From positions 1 to 64,000 of the forward strand of contig NZ_JAFFID010000004.1 in the NCBI RefSeq assembly GCF_017355955.1: 64,000 bases of DNA, given 5' to 3'. The position numbers and the translations under genes are program-made. Below, piece by piece: positions 16,226-25,477 of this stretch; within the stretch, counting starts at the first letter, position 1; each line of letters opens with the position of its first letter. Source of the stretch: Sabulibacter ruber (GTDB lineage: Bacteria; Bacteroidota; Bacteroidia; Cytophagales; Hymenobacteraceae). Below the pieces are notes generated by a model, which ran no database searches, was not told where the DNA came from, and saw only the letters and a program-made list of their open reading frames with translations.

Positions 16226-16903
16226 TTATAGCACCTCTTTCTTGTAGACCTCCGCGTAATGGTCGGCTAAGCGGGTGGGTTCCGGTAGTTTGTGTTTGAT
16301 GGCAGTAGCCAGGGCGATGCTGGTAGCCGATTCCATGTCCATGAGGTGCCCCGGCGATACAAATACGGGCTTTACTTTGTCTTTGGTGCGGATCACATTG
16401 CCAATATGTTCTCCGCGGTGGGTGAGCGGGGAGAGGCTGCCTTTGGTCATGGCTGGTTCTTCGTACTTGCCGGTCAGTACTTTCTTGGCCACGCCCATGG
16501 TGGGTTTGTTCAGGAGCACTCCTAACTGGCTGGCAATGCCTAGCCGGCGAGGATGCGCAATGCCGTGCCCGTCTACCATGATCAAATCTGGGGGGTGTTG
16601 CAGCTTGTCATAGGCCTGGAGCAGGTTGGGAGTTTCCCGGAAAGCCAGAAACCCTGGAATGTAAGGCAATTCCACGGGGCTGTAATTCCAGACGCTTTCT
16701 ACCAACTCCAGTCCGGGGTAACGCAGTACCACAAACACTGAGAGAATGTTCTCGCCAATGAAGGAGGAATCACAACCCGCCAGAAGTTTCAATTCAAAAT
16801 CCGGTTTCCGGAGCACCACCTGTTGCCTGAGTTTTTCCTGTTGCTCAGTAAGTGTCTTAACCACTTGCGGATCTGGTGGGGGAAGGTGCGGGGGCCAGGC
16901 CAT
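16226..16903 (-). CDS. nfi: Endonuclease V
   Basis: At 225 residues this has the length of bacterial endonuclease V. Diagnostic blocks are LAGCDSSFIG (first metal-binding Asp), LPYIPGFLAFRE with the PYIP wedge that probes the lesion and the catalytic Glu, and MVDGHGIAHPRRLGIASQLG with the second Asp. The enzyme cuts the second phosphodiester bond 3' of hypoxanthine (deaminated adenine) in DNA and can act on inosine in RNA. The gene is alone on the minus strand between sufS and a lipoprotein gene. The name nfi follows the E. coli gene. Confidence 0.93.
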   Translation of the reverse strand: MAWPPHLPPPDPQVVKTLTEQQEKLRQQVVLRKPDFELKLLAGCDSSFIGENILSVFVVLRYPGLELVESVWNYSPVELPYIPGFLAFRETPNLLQAYDKLQHPPDLIMVDGHGIAHPRRLGIASQLGVLLNKPTMGVAKKVLTGKYEEPAMTKGSLSPLTHRGEHIGNVIRTKDKVKPVFVSPGHLMDMESATSIALATAIKHKLPEPTRLADHYAEVYKKEVL

Positions 16904-17024
16904 AGTATCTTGTTTGGGTTTCTTGTGGTTGGTGTTTTTAGCGTGGTTTTGCCAAATAAGGTCTAAAACATCTTTCGCTTTTACACTTACGGAAACCCAC
17001 CTGATGAGATACTTTTTCCGGTTT

Positions 17025-17744
17025 TCAGGCGCTGCAGGGGACCATCAGGTCAATGAACAAGACTCGCCATTTTCCCTCTACTTGCCCGAAGTGGAATTTG
17101 TAACCGCTGCTGGTATGGAGTACCGTTTTCTGCACCAGCAATTGCGTTTGGGCTACCTTTGTTTGCTCCTCCTTGGGTAGACCCGCGTACTTGTACGCCT
17201 CATTTTTCTGGAAAGCAGTTCCGTCGCTTAAGAAGCAACCCTGTTGCTCAAAATTGTTATTCTCTCCTTCGCAGGTGACGGCCGGTAGTTTTTTGACCTC
17301 CTTCAGACTACACTGGTTAAACTTCTGTCGGATAGTGAAAAATGCCCCCTGTTCTGAGCCTGATTTTTTGAAAGTACTGATATTCGCCAAATGGGTGAAC
17401 TGAGGTACCGCTCCCGGACTTTCAATAATGTATAGGCCTTGCTTAGGATCTATCATCTGGTTGAACGCCTCCGCATCCTGCTGCTGAATGGTTCGTTCAA
17501 ACCGATCGAAAAAAGCCGTGAACTCCTCCTGAGAGCTAGGGGCAGGTTTGCGCACCACTTCTTCCTGCACCGCGTTCAATGTGTCTTTCTGTAGTACCGC
17601 CTCCTGCCGCTTTTCTTCTGTTCTTGTTGTTGCCCTTCTACCGGTGGATGCTTTTTCTGCGCTGCCTTCTTCCTGGGTTGAGTTGGGTTGACAACCTGCA
17701 AGGGTGAGTATCAAACAGCTTAAAACTAGATGTAGTACCTTCAT
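17025..17744 (-). CDS. Lipoprotein of unknown function
   Basis: MKVLHLVLSCLILTLAGCQ is an SPII signal peptide with lipobox LAGC and Cys18. It is followed by a low-complexity linker rich in Glu, Thr and Arg (about 20-60) and a domain of roughly 170 residues. That domain contains FFDRFERTIQQQDAEAFNQM and YIIESPGAVPQF, a pattern of short helices and strands. Four further cysteines (in QCSLKEV, VTCEGE, GCFLSD and VPCSA) could form disulfides in the periplasm. I do not recognise the family. It has a monocistronic look, with the T9SS cargo gene upstream separated by a terminator. Confidence 0.7.
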   Translation of the reverse strand: MKVLHLVLSCLILTLAGCQPNSTQEEGSAEKASTGRRATTRTEEKRQEAVLQKDTLNAVQEEVVRKPAPSSQEEFTAFFDRFERTIQQQDAEAFNQMIDPKQGLYIIESPGAVPQFTHLANISTFKKSGSEQGAFFTIRQKFNQCSLKEVKKLPAVTCEGENNNFEQQGCFLSDGTAFQKNEAYKYAGLPKEEQTKVAQTQLLVQKTVLHTSSGYKFHFGQVEGKWRVLFIDLMVPCSA

Positions 17745-17805
17745 AAGGCTATATACGGTTTTTCTGATGTTTGTTGATGGGCTTCATAAGGAGAACGGAG
17801 TACCC

Positions 17806-17845
17806 ATAATAAAAGGGTGCCCTTTCCAAGGCACCCTTTTATTAT
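17806..17845 (-). terminator. Terminator of the T9SS cargo gene
   Basis: Perfect 16-bp arms (ATAATAAAAGGGTGCC and complement) with an 8-nt loop lie 25 bp beyond the stop codon at 17870. Confidence 0.85.
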
Positions 17846-17869
17846 GTAATCAGTTAACAGTCTTAGGTT

Positions 17870-19645
17870 TTATTGCTTGTAGAATCTGGTGGTGGCTTTA
17901 CCGGTTTTTACCAGGTACAGACCGCTTGCCAGTTCTCTGACAGAGAACTGGGCAGATGTTTCGTGCTTAGGCAACACTACCGTCTTTACTACACTACCCA
18001 CCGAGTTCAATATGTAAATGATTTGTTCATTAGCAGAGGCTGCTGTGGTCTTGATGGTCAAATCTTCTGAAGTAGGGTTAGGATAAGCGGTAAGGTTTGC
18101 TTTGACAGCCGGAACAACTCTCACGCTCAGATATACCATTTTGGAGGTCTCGGATGTGCCATCATAGTCATATTGGGTTAACCGGTAGTAGTTAATGCCA
18201 TGTTTAGGCGCTTTATCAATGAAGGAATATTTCAGGAGCACATTGCTGTTTCCTGCCCCTTTTACCTCACCTATGGCTTCAAACGTTTTTCCATCCTGGC
18301 TGCGTTCTACCACAAACCGGTCATTGTCAATTTCAGCGGCAGTGATCCAATCCAGCTTAGCGCCTTCTGCTACTTTCTTGACATCAAACGCGGTTAAAGT
18401 AACGGGTAGCGGATCAGGGCCTACGTCGGTTCCTCCAATAGCACTCTGGGTGATGAAGTCTGTTTCAGGGGTAGACATGTTTACGTTTCTCCAGTAAAGA
18501 TCTGAGATTGCGAAACCTTGCTGGCCTTTCCCATTCTGTGGGGGGGTGCCGTTATAAAAGGAGATCTCTAACCTGTCTATGGCTTCTAAGAAAGTTACCA
18601 CTACATCTCCTTCAGGTGAAGAGCCGTCTATGTTTGCTCCTCCCGCTGACTGGGTTTTGCTCTTAAAGAAAACCTCTGTTCCCTCCTGAACAAAGTCATT
18701 TGTGGAAGTGGTTTGCACCTGCTGTTTTTTAGGCAAGATAGGAGTAGAGATTCCGTTCTTGTAGGCAACAACTTTGAGGATGTCTAGAAATTGATTGTTG
18801 CTTTGGTCAACATCAAACAACGTAAATGTGAGGCCTGTAACCGACTTGTTTATAAAGTGCAACGTGGTTTTTGTGAAGTTAGTAGAAGTTGGCGCCCCGG
18901 CAAACTGTTGGGAAATAGAGTAAGTGTCTATGCTTTGGTAGTCTGGGGTAACTTGTTGGGTGTACATGTTGGCGTTGCCTGACTGCAGCTTGTCCCATTG
19001 CATCTTAACCCCATCTAACTCATAGTAGTTAGTGCTACCGTACCTTGCAACATTGTACGGTATTTCTCCGCCAGTTCTGTCCTCCCAGCTAAAGGTTGAT
19101 TTAGCAGATGAATTGCTTGGTCCACCGTAGGGAATGCCTGTAATGGTGATGTCATCTATGGCGTAAGCGCTGGTGCCGTTAGAAACAACGTAAGTCCAAC
19201 GTAATTTTACCTTGCCTTTGTTAAAACAGGCCGGCAAGGAGATGTCTAGCTCAGCATTCACTTTAGACCATGCTGTGCCTACGTCAAACCATTTTTCCAC
19301 CGGAACCCATACACCTCCATTGAAACTGTATTCAAGAACCATGTTTGTTTCCCCTGTTTTTTTTCCTCCCCAACTCACCTTAATGTCTGCAAATCCACCG
19401 GTTGAAAATTCTCCTATCTCAAGGGAATAAGTGCCTAGGGCTGTGCCCGTTTTTAAATGGGCTCCTTTTGAAGCTTTTACATAAGAAGCAGTGCTCATTG
19501 ACGTGTTGGCAAGCTGCCAGTTATGTTTAATGGTAGGTAGTGTTCCAGAGAAGTTTTCATGATAAAGCGTAGTCCTTTGTGCGTACACGTTGAGTTGGAG
19601 GAAGACTGCCGCACATACAATGAGTAGTTGTAAGATTGACTTCAT
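17870..19645 (-). CDS. Secreted protein with T9SS type A sorting domain
   Basis: The 591-residue protein starts with a signal peptide (LQLLIVCAAVFLQLNVYAQ). An N-terminal beta-sandwich (about 23-165: LYHENFSGTLPTIKHNWQL) looks like a carbohydrate-binding or MAM-like jelly roll. A second beta domain with many Asn/Thr follows. It ends in FDVKKVAEGAKLDWITAAEI, FVVERSQDGKTFEAIGEVKG and the C-terminal LTAYPNPTSEDLTIKT...LYLVKTGKATTRFYKQ. The last is a type A sorting domain of the Por secretion system, which is cleaved and replaced by a surface anchor. No catalytic motif is visible, so it may be an adhesin or structural surface protein. Confidence 0.85.
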   Translation of the reverse strand: MKSILQLLIVCAAVFLQLNVYAQRTTLYHENFSGTLPTIKHNWQLANTSMSTASYVKASKGAHLKTGTALGTYSLEIGEFSTGGFADIKVSWGGKKTGETNMVLEYSFNGGVWVPVEKWFDVGTAWSKVNAELDISLPACFNKGKVKLRWTYVVSNGTSAYAIDDITITGIPYGGPSNSSAKSTFSWEDRTGGEIPYNVARYGSTNYYELDGVKMQWDKLQSGNANMYTQQVTPDYQSIDTYSISQQFAGAPTSTNFTKTTLHFINKSVTGLTFTLFDVDQSNNQFLDILKVVAYKNGISTPILPKKQQVQTTSTNDFVQEGTEVFFKSKTQSAGGANIDGSSPEGDVVVTFLEAIDRLEISFYNGTPPQNGKGQQGFAISDLYWRNVNMSTPETDFITQSAIGGTDVGPDPLPVTLTAFDVKKVAEGAKLDWITAAEIDNDRFVVERSQDGKTFEAIGEVKGAGNSNVLLKYSFIDKAPKHGINYYRLTQYDYDGTSETSKMVYLSVRVVPAVKANLTAYPNPTSEDLTIKTTAASANEQIIYILNSVGSVVKTVVLPKHETSAQFSVRELASGLYLVKTGKATTRFYKQ

Positions 19646-20523
19646 AGTAATATAAAATTTATGTAATTGAAAATCTATTTAGGGAGGAGGTGTATTGTTG
19701 TTTTGCTATATTTAATCTTGGTATAGTTTTAAAATGTAAATACACTTCTTTAATTAATTGGCTCTAACTTATAATTTATTAAACTTTGCTGCAATAGGAA
19801 GAGGGTGATGAGAGTTGCATAAGTGGTGTGTAAAACAATAAGCATTATTTATAAATTTATATTAAAGATGAGTCTGGAAGAGAGATTATTGATTTTGTTT
19901 CGTAAATAGTTTAATTAATTAGTGGAATAATTATTTTTTATAATTTTTTGTTTGCTTTAATGCCTAAAAGACCAGTAGACCATCTTCTGGCAAAAAGAGC
20001 GTCAACTCCATAATGACCTTAAGTTCAAAAAGAGCCAGCCCGTGGTGAGAGGTTCGCGTAAGTAGCCCTTTTCAGAGGCGTAATTTTCTGAGTTACCAAA
20101 GGAGATAGAAGAGAAAGAGGAATGTGCCTTAGCCCAAACGATGGGAAACAACGCAGAGCTAAAAGCAAGGAGCGTTACTTCTGGATACTTGCCGGGTAAG
20201 TTCTGAGTGCGTTTTTGCCCTTTTTCCGGAAATAGGGGGTAAAAACAGGTGGACAGGGGTGCCTGCACGAATCATCTGATCTGGGAAGAAGAAGCGCTGG
20301 AACTGGTTATCTAGTTAGCTTGCAATAACTTATGTGGGGTTGCCTAGTGCCGGGCGGTATTATCTAAAAACCAGAATTTGGGTTTGACAGTGCCGCGGTT
20401 AGCCTATATTAAAAAGACGCTTATATTTGCTAAAGTAACCGGCTGTAAAAGCAAAGGCATGACCGGGAGTTATTTCGTATGAGTAGGCTCCTGGTATAAT
20501 CACCTTAACTTTAAAAGAACGAA
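19646..20523. other. Long gap without a clear gene upstream of icd
   Basis: The first 330 bp are strongly AT-rich and form the upstream region of the minus-strand T9SS gene. From about 19970 to 20330 base composition returns to coding-like levels, but every frame is either short or lacks recognisable protein features. A weak 88-residue frame at 20002-20268 (minus) has no family I know. This part may be a decayed gene. The last 100 bp hold the probable icd promoter. Confidence 0.5.
20422..20429 (+). promoter_or_regulatory. Probable -7 element of the icd promoter
   Basis: TATATTTG fits TAnnTTTG. Nineteen bases upstream is TTAG, an imperfect -33 box (consensus TTTG). It is about 95 bp from the icd start codon, leaving a sizeable leader. 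Confidence 0.45.
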
Positions 20524-22749
20524 ATGTCAAACAAAACCAAAATCATCTATACCATCACCGATGAGGCTCCGGCTTTAGCCACGCAATCGTTCCTGCCAAT
20601 TGTGAAAGCTTTCACTAAAGCGGCAGACATTGAAGTGGAAACCAGAGATATCTCTTTGGCGGGTCGTATCATCGCCACTTTCCCAGAAAACCTGACAGAT
20701 GCGCAGAAGCAGAACGATGACCTGGCTTACCTGGGTGAGTTAGCGAAAACTCCGGAAGCCAACATCATCAAATTGCCTAACATCAGTGCTTCTGTTCCTC
20801 AGTTGACTTCGGCTATCAAAGAACTGCAGGCTCAGGGCTATGCCATTCCTGATTATCCGGCAGATCCGCAAAACGAGGCCGAAAAAGAAATCAAAGCCCG
20901 TTACGGCAAAGTGTTGGGTAGCGCCGTGAACCCGGTATTGCGCGAAGGTAACTCTGACCGCCGCGTGGCCGATGCGGTGAAGCAGTACGCTAAAAAGAAC
21001 CCGCACTCAATGGGTGCCTGGTCTTCTGACTCCAGATCACACGTGGCGCACATGGACGGCGGCGACTTCTACGGCACTGAACAGTCGGTGGTAGTAGAGG
21101 AGCCAACCACCGTGAGAATTGAGTTTGTGGGTGCCGATGGTTCTGCCAGACCACTGAAAGAAAACATCGCCCTGAAAGCCGGTGAAGTGATTGACTCATC
21201 TGTGATGAGCAAAAAAGCGCTGCGTGCTTTCTTTGAGAAAGAGATCGCCGATGCCAAAGCGTCTGGTATCCTGCTGTCGCTGCACCTGAAAGCCACCATG
21301 ATGAAGGTGTCTGACCCTATCATGTTCGGGCACGCGGTAACTGTGTTCTTCAAAGACGTATTTGAGAAGCACGCTGCGGTGTTCAAAGAAATTGGGGTTG
21401 ACCCTAACAACGGTTTAGGTGACCTGTACAACAAAATCCAGAAGTTGCCAGAAGACCAAAGAGCCGCTATTGAAGCCGATATCGCCGCTGTGTATGAGAG
21501 CGGCCCGGCCCTGGCCATGGTGGATTCTGACAAAGGCATTACCAACCTGCACTTCCCTAACGACGTGATCATTGACGCGTCTATGCCAGCCGCTATCCGT
21601 ACTTCGGGCAAAATGTGGGGCGCTGATGGCAAGCCGCATGACACTAAGTTCATGATCCCAGACCGTAGCTACGCCGGTATTTACCAGGAAGTAATCAACT
21701 TCTGCAAAGAGAACGGTGCGTTTGATCCTAAGACCATGGGCACGGTGCCAAACATCGGCTTAATGGCGCAGAAAGCAGAAGAGTACGGTTCTCACGACAA
21801 AACTTTCCAGATGACTGAGGCCGGTACCGTACGCGTGGTAGATACCAACGGTACTGCTTTGATGGAGCAGAAAGTAGAGGAAGGCGATATCTTCAGAATG
21901 AGCCAGACCAAAGACCTGCCTATCCAGGACTGGGTGAAGCTGGCCGTAACCAGAGCCCGCATCACGGGTGCTCCGGCTATCTTCTGGTTAGATCCGCAGC
22001 GTGCGCATGACGCTAACCTGATCAAAAAGGTAGAGCGTTACCTGCAAGACCATGACACCAACGGTCTGGAAGTGAAAATTATGTCTCCGGTAGAAGCCAT
22101 GCGTTACTCTTGCGAGCGCGCCAAAGCCGGTCAGGACACCATCTCCGTAACCGGTAACGTACTGCGTGACTACTTAACTGACTTGTTCCCTATCCTGGAG
22201 CTGGGTACCAGCGCCAAAATGCTTTCCATTGTTCCTCTGTTAGATGGCGGTGGATTGTTTGAAACCGGTGCCGGCGGATCTGCTCCTAAGCACGTACAGC
22301 AGTTTGCCGAAGAAAACTACCTGCGCTGGGATTCACTGGGTGAGTTCTTAGCCCTGGCTGTTTCTCTGGAAGATTTGGCGTACAAGACCAAAAACGAGAA
22401 GGCACAGGCATTGGCTGAAGCCCTGAACGCGGCTAACGCTGAGTTCCTGGAGAAAGACAAGTCACCGGCTCGTAAAGTTGGCGGCATTGACAACCGCGGT
22501 AGCCACTTCTACCTGGCGCTGTACTGGGCCCAAGCCCTGGCCGAGCAAACCAAGAACGAGGAGCTGAAAGCCAGATTCTCTGACTTAGCCAAAAACTTAA
22601 CCGAGAACGAGGAGAAGATTGTTCAGGAGCAGATTGCAGAGCAAGGCAAACCAGTTGACATGGGCGGATACTTCCACCCAGACCTGGAGAAGGTATCTAA
22701 AGCCATGCGCCCAAGCGCTACTTTGAACACCTATATTGATCAGTTCTAA
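20524..22749 (+). CDS. icd: NADP-dependent isocitrate dehydrogenase, monomeric type
   Basis: The 741-residue length and MSNKTKIIYTITDEAPALAT start are typical of the monomeric (IDH type II) isocitrate dehydrogenase, which is unrelated in length to the 415-residue dimeric form. Recognisable family blocks include NPVLREGNSDRRVADAVK, HSMGAWSSDSRSHVAHM, SLHLKATMMKVSDPIMFGH and RDYLTDLFPILELGTSAKML. It converts isocitrate to 2-oxoglutarate and CO2 with NADP in the cytoplasm, feeding the TCA cycle and NADPH supply. Codon use (GTG, CTG, AAC-rich) suggests high expression. A strong terminator follows, so it is transcribed alone. The sucD gene at 59935 acts two steps later in the same cycle but is not linked. 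Confidence 0.96.
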   Translation: MSNKTKIIYTITDEAPALATQSFLPIVKAFTKAADIEVETRDISLAGRIIATFPENLTDAQKQNDDLAYLGELAKTPEANIIKLPNISASVPQLTSAIKELQAQGYAIPDYPADPQNEAEKEIKARYGKVLGSAVNPVLREGNSDRRVADAVKQYAKKNPHSMGAWSSDSRSHVAHMDGGDFYGTEQSVVVEEPTTVRIEFVGADGSARPLKENIALKAGEVIDSSVMSKKALRAFFEKEIADAKASGILLSLHLKATMMKVSDPIMFGHAVTVFFKDVFEKHAAVFKEIGVDPNNGLGDLYNKIQKLPEDQRAAIEADIAAVYESGPALAMVDSDKGITNLHFPNDVIIDASMPAAIRTSGKMWGADGKPHDTKFMIPDRSYAGIYQEVINFCKENGAFDPKTMGTVPNIGLMAQKAEEYGSHDKTFQMTEAGTVRVVDTNGTALMEQKVEEGDIFRMSQTKDLPIQDWVKLAVTRARITGAPAIFWLDPQRAHDANLIKKVERYLQDHDTNGLEVKIMSPVEAMRYSCERAKAGQDTISVTGNVLRDYLTDLFPILELGTSAKMLSIVPLLDGGGLFETGAGGSAPKHVQQFAEENYLRWDSLGEFLALAVSLEDLAYKTKNEKAQALAEALNAANAEFLEKDKSPARKVGGIDNRGSHFYLALYWAQALAEQTKNEELKARFSDLAKNLTENEEKIVQEQIAEQGKPVDMGGYFHPDLEKVSKAMRPSATLNTYIDQF

Positions 22750-22770
22750 GAAGAGCTGTTTATTTAGATG

Positions 22771-22806
22771 AAAGGCCGCTTGAGAAAATCTCAAGCGGCC
22801 TTTTTG
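22771..22806 (+). terminator. Terminator of icd
   Basis: Perfect 15-bp stem (AAAGGCCGCTTGAGA and complement) with loop AAA and a following T-run, 22 bp after the stop codon. It may also serve the converging gene at 22839. Confidence 0.9.
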
Positions 22807-22838
22807 TTTCTAAACGGAGCGAGTTGCCAGAGGAGCGT

Positions 22839-23774
22839 CTACTGCTTCTTGCTATTCAGGTACAGTTGGTGCCGCTTGCCGTCTGGGGCAAACACAGCCC
22901 GCATTCTGGCACGCTGGCCTTTGGTGAACATGTACATGGCTTCGTCATCTACCCGGTCCATGAAGTTCATGAACAGGCTGCTCTGTCCGCAGGAATATTG
23001 CGGGTAGGAGGGAGTTCCCCAATAGGCATCGCTGGCAGGTGGCGTATCATCTACCAGATCAGTGGAGTTGCAGCCGTTGGGAGTTTGTCCATTGAGGTGG
23101 TGGAGGTTGAGCCAATGCCCTATTTCGTGGGTAGCGGTTCTGCCCAGGGCGTTTTCTTTGGTTAAGGGAGGCAGTGTGCCATATGTCCTGGGATCTATGA
23201 CTACACCGTCTATACGAGGGTCTGCGCCCGGCATATGGGCGTAGCCAGCCAACCCCAGGTTGCCGTGGCGGTCGCTCATTTCTACCACCCAGATATTCAG
23301 GTAGCGGTCGGTGGGCCAGGCATCATGGCCTCCTTTGCTGGTAAAAAATAACGTGCGATCATCAATGGGTTTATGCTCTCCGTGCCCGTCAAAACCGCTG
23401 ATGGTGCTGTACGTGCGGGTAATTCCATTGGTAGGCTTCCCTTCCGGGTCTTGCGTGGCTAAAACGAATTCTATCCCCACATCGGCTACCAGGTGCTTGA
23501 ACTCCTCCGGTGTTTTGGCATGGTCGGGATTTCGTTTCCGGAAGTCTTCGTTCAGGACTTTTAGCTGGGAGGCAATTTTCTGGTCGCTTACGTTGAAAGC
23601 ATCTTCGGCATAAATCACATGCACCACCACCGGAATCTGAATGACTTCTTCTTCTGTAAGCCCCGCAAAAGGAGCAGGGTCTTCTTTGTCGCAGCCAAAG
23701 AGCAGGCTTGCCAGAGTGAGTAGATAAAGTATTCGCCATTTGCTCAGGTGAGGGCCTGAATTCTCCAGAAACAT
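22839..23774 (-). CDS. M43-type zinc metalloprotease lipoprotein (pappalysin/cytophagalysin family)
   Basis: The 311-residue product has a hydrophobic signal ending LASLLFGC (lipobox). The metzincin zinc motif HEIGHWLNLHH is at about residues 214-224 (HExxHxxxxxH), and a downstream Met-turn is FMNFMDRVDDEAMYMF. ITRTYSTISGFDG and RYLNIWVVEMS are other M43B marks. It should cut proteins or peptides at the cell surface or in the periplasm; the propeptide usual for the family is hardly present here. A 16-residue stretch before the hydrophobic core makes the exact start uncertain. It converges with icd. Confidence 0.88.
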   Translation of the reverse strand: MFLENSGPHLSKWRILYLLTLASLLFGCDKEDPAPFAGLTEEEVIQIPVVVHVIYAEDAFNVSDQKIASQLKVLNEDFRKRNPDHAKTPEEFKHLVADVGIEFVLATQDPEGKPTNGITRTYSTISGFDGHGEHKPIDDRTLFFTSKGGHDAWPTDRYLNIWVVEMSDRHGNLGLAGYAHMPGADPRIDGVVIDPRTYGTLPPLTKENALGRTATHEIGHWLNLHHLNGQTPNGCNSTDLVDDTPPASDAYWGTPSYPQYSCGQSSLFMNFMDRVDDEAMYMFTKGQRARMRAVFAPDGKRHQLYLNSKKQ

Positions 23775-23958
23775 AAGGTAATGTCAGTTTAATATGACTT
23801 GGGTAAAGGGCAGAGCTGCAGTTGTAATCATGCAGGAAGTCTCTGTCCTTATGATGGACCATTGATCCCGTAAATACCCCTACCAAAGCGGAAGACCAGG
23901 AACAGTTTCTTCTGTGAAGCCGTGTTTTTGAGAGATTATGTGGTGAAGCTTTCCTGCA

Positions 23959-24786
23959 TTATTCAACATACCCATGCCGTTGACTCCTGCTTTGAGCTGG
24001 AGAACCAAACCGGGGTGCTCGCTGGCGGTACCAGATGGTGAAAAGTGCTATAGCCAGGAGCAGTTCTGAGAGGTCTCCCCAGTAATACATCAGCTTGGCC
24101 GCTTCCCTGATTTGATTTTCGCTATGTGGGGAGTGGAGCGGATAAAGATAGGCATACATGAACTTGCTCAGAAACGCGTGAAAAGCGATACTGGTGAGAA
24201 GCACCGCTACGCGTAGCAGGAACGACGGTCGTTTAGGGGCAGGGTCAGGACCGATCATTGACCACGTGAAAAGGTAGCCGGCTGCAAGAAAGTGGATATG
24301 TACCAAGTAATGTACCGAAGGATTGCCCAGGCTTTTCACATAAAGGGGCGTTAGGTACAACAGGTACATGCCACCTATGTTCAGGATAAAGGCGGTAACC
24401 GGGTGGCTCAGAAGGTAGAAGGCTTTAGTCCTTAGCAGGGAAGTAAGGCTACGGGCCGCTTTTACGGGTAATGTCTTTAAGGCTAAGGTAATAGGCGCGC
24501 CCAGCACCAGGAACAAGGGGGCAAACATGCCAAGGAGCAGGTGCTGCACCATGTGGCCTCTCAGGTCTTGATGAGCCCATTGCATAAGGCTGGGCCACAG
24601 GGCAACTGCCAGCAAAGAAACGCCTGTCAAGAAACTAGCGGTGCGCCGAGGGGGCCAGGTGGTATTTTTCTTCTTTAAAGTGAAAAGGGCGAGCAAGTAA
24701 ATGAGCGCTATTGCTGCTATCACCAACAGAGGTATCCATTGGGAGAAGGAGCCGTCCTGAAGCTGGTGATGGGAATGATGCTGCAT
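23959..24786 (-). CDS. CtaG-type cytochrome c oxidase assembly membrane protein
   Basis: The 275-residue protein has about seven transmembrane helices and matches the Caa3-type CtaG family: MQWAHQDLRGHMVQHLLLGM and LFLVLGAPITLALKTLP, then YLVHIHFLAAGYLFTWSMIG and the C-terminal YYWGDLSELLLAIALF. Conserved histidines in helices 2 and 5 probably bind copper or heme. The family is needed for assembly of caa3 oxidase in Bacillus. Its start is 10 bp after the stop of the DUF2243 gene, so the two are an operon. No oxidase subunit genes lie in this window. Confidence 0.88.
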   Translation of the reverse strand: MQHHSHHQLQDGSFSQWIPLLVIAAIALIYLLALFTLKKKNTTWPPRRTASFLTGVSLLAVALWPSLMQWAHQDLRGHMVQHLLLGMFAPLFLVLGAPITLALKTLPVKAARSLTSLLRTKAFYLLSHPVTAFILNIGGMYLLYLTPLYVKSLGNPSVHYLVHIHFLAAGYLFTWSMIGPDPAPKRPSFLLRVAVLLTSIAFHAFLSKFMYAYLYPLHSPHSENQIREAAKLMYYWGDLSELLLAIALFTIWYRQRAPRFGSPAQSRSQRHGYVE

Positions 24787-24796
24787 TAGACTTCTT

Positions 24797-25309
24797 TTAA
24801 ACGGGGCGCTCCTGCAAAGAACCTCTTTCCTGATTTCTGGCCCGTTTTGTCAAAAGAAGCCCGATCAGCAGTAGCCCGAGTGCGGCCAGGTTCCAGGCAA
24901 TGTCATAGGGAAGAACATTGGGCACATAGCGGATCTGGTGAAGCCGCAGCACCTTGTGGTCAACCACACCATCAAACAACTGAAACCCGCCCATGCCTAA
25001 GAAAAAGCCTGCCCACGCTCTTAGGGTAGCCAAAGAATGGCTTCGCCGAAGGTCCAGCAGCAGAAAGAAGCCCGCCACAATTGCTATCAACTCGGCAGCA
25101 TGGAGAAGGCCATCGGTGAGCAGACCAATGGTGGGGGTAGAGCGGTCATAGAAATGGTGCCAGGCCAGTAACTGGTGAAAGATGATCTCATCCACGGCGG
25201 CCATGATGCCTACCCCAATCAGGGCGCCGGCACGCATAGACTGCCTGGGGTTCGCTTTTCCTGTTTCCTGATGCATGGAGTATGAGTAAGAAGAAGCACT
25301 CTTTCTCAT
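24797..25309 (-). CDS. DUF2243 membrane protein
   Basis: A 170-residue protein with four transmembrane helices; GALIGVGIMAAVDEIIFHQL, LAWHHFYDR, FQLFDGVVDHKVLRLHQIR and YDIAWNLAALGLLLIG are the hallmark DUF2243 segments, with several conserved His. The family often neighbours CtaG, as here (10-bp gap), suggesting a role in oxidase metal supply, but its function is unproven. Two start codons are possible: ATG 25309 (MRKSASS) and ATG 25276 (MHQETGK). They lie in opposite arms of a perfect 13-bp inverted repeat (25274-25317). The shorter form begins nearer the conserved domain. Confidence 0.85.
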   Translation of the reverse strand: MRKSASSYSYSMHQETGKANPRQSMRAGALIGVGIMAAVDEIIFHQLLAWHHFYDRSTPTIGLLTDGLLHAAELIAIVAGFFLLLDLRRSHSLATLRAWAGFFLGMGGFQLFDGVVDHKVLRLHQIRYVPNVLPYDIAWNLAALGLLLIGLLLTKRARNQERGSLQERPV

Positions 25310-25317
25310 ACTCCATG
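25274..25317 (-). promoter_or_regulatory. Hairpin covering both possible start codons of the DUF2243 gene
   Basis: CATGGAGTATGAG (25274-25286) and CTCATACTCCATG (25305-25317) are exact complements with an 18-nt loop. In the mRNA both candidate ATG codons would be paired in the stem, so it could limit translation. A regulatory role is inference. Confidence 0.45.
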
Positions 25318-25477
25318 AACGGCATAAGGTTTAAGCCGTTACATATCAGGACTTGGTCTTAGCTTCCAACGTTACTTGTTTACGTTCAGAAGTGATACCC
25401 AAACAAAACCCGTAACGCGGTTTTCTGCAAAGCGGTGGCGCCCACCTTCACAAATCCGCCCCCAAGTTCTCCTCTTA

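Noticed and set aside
20002..20268. 88-residue minus-strand frame as a gene
   Set aside because: No recognisable domain, no good start context, and it sits in a gap where decayed sequence is likely.
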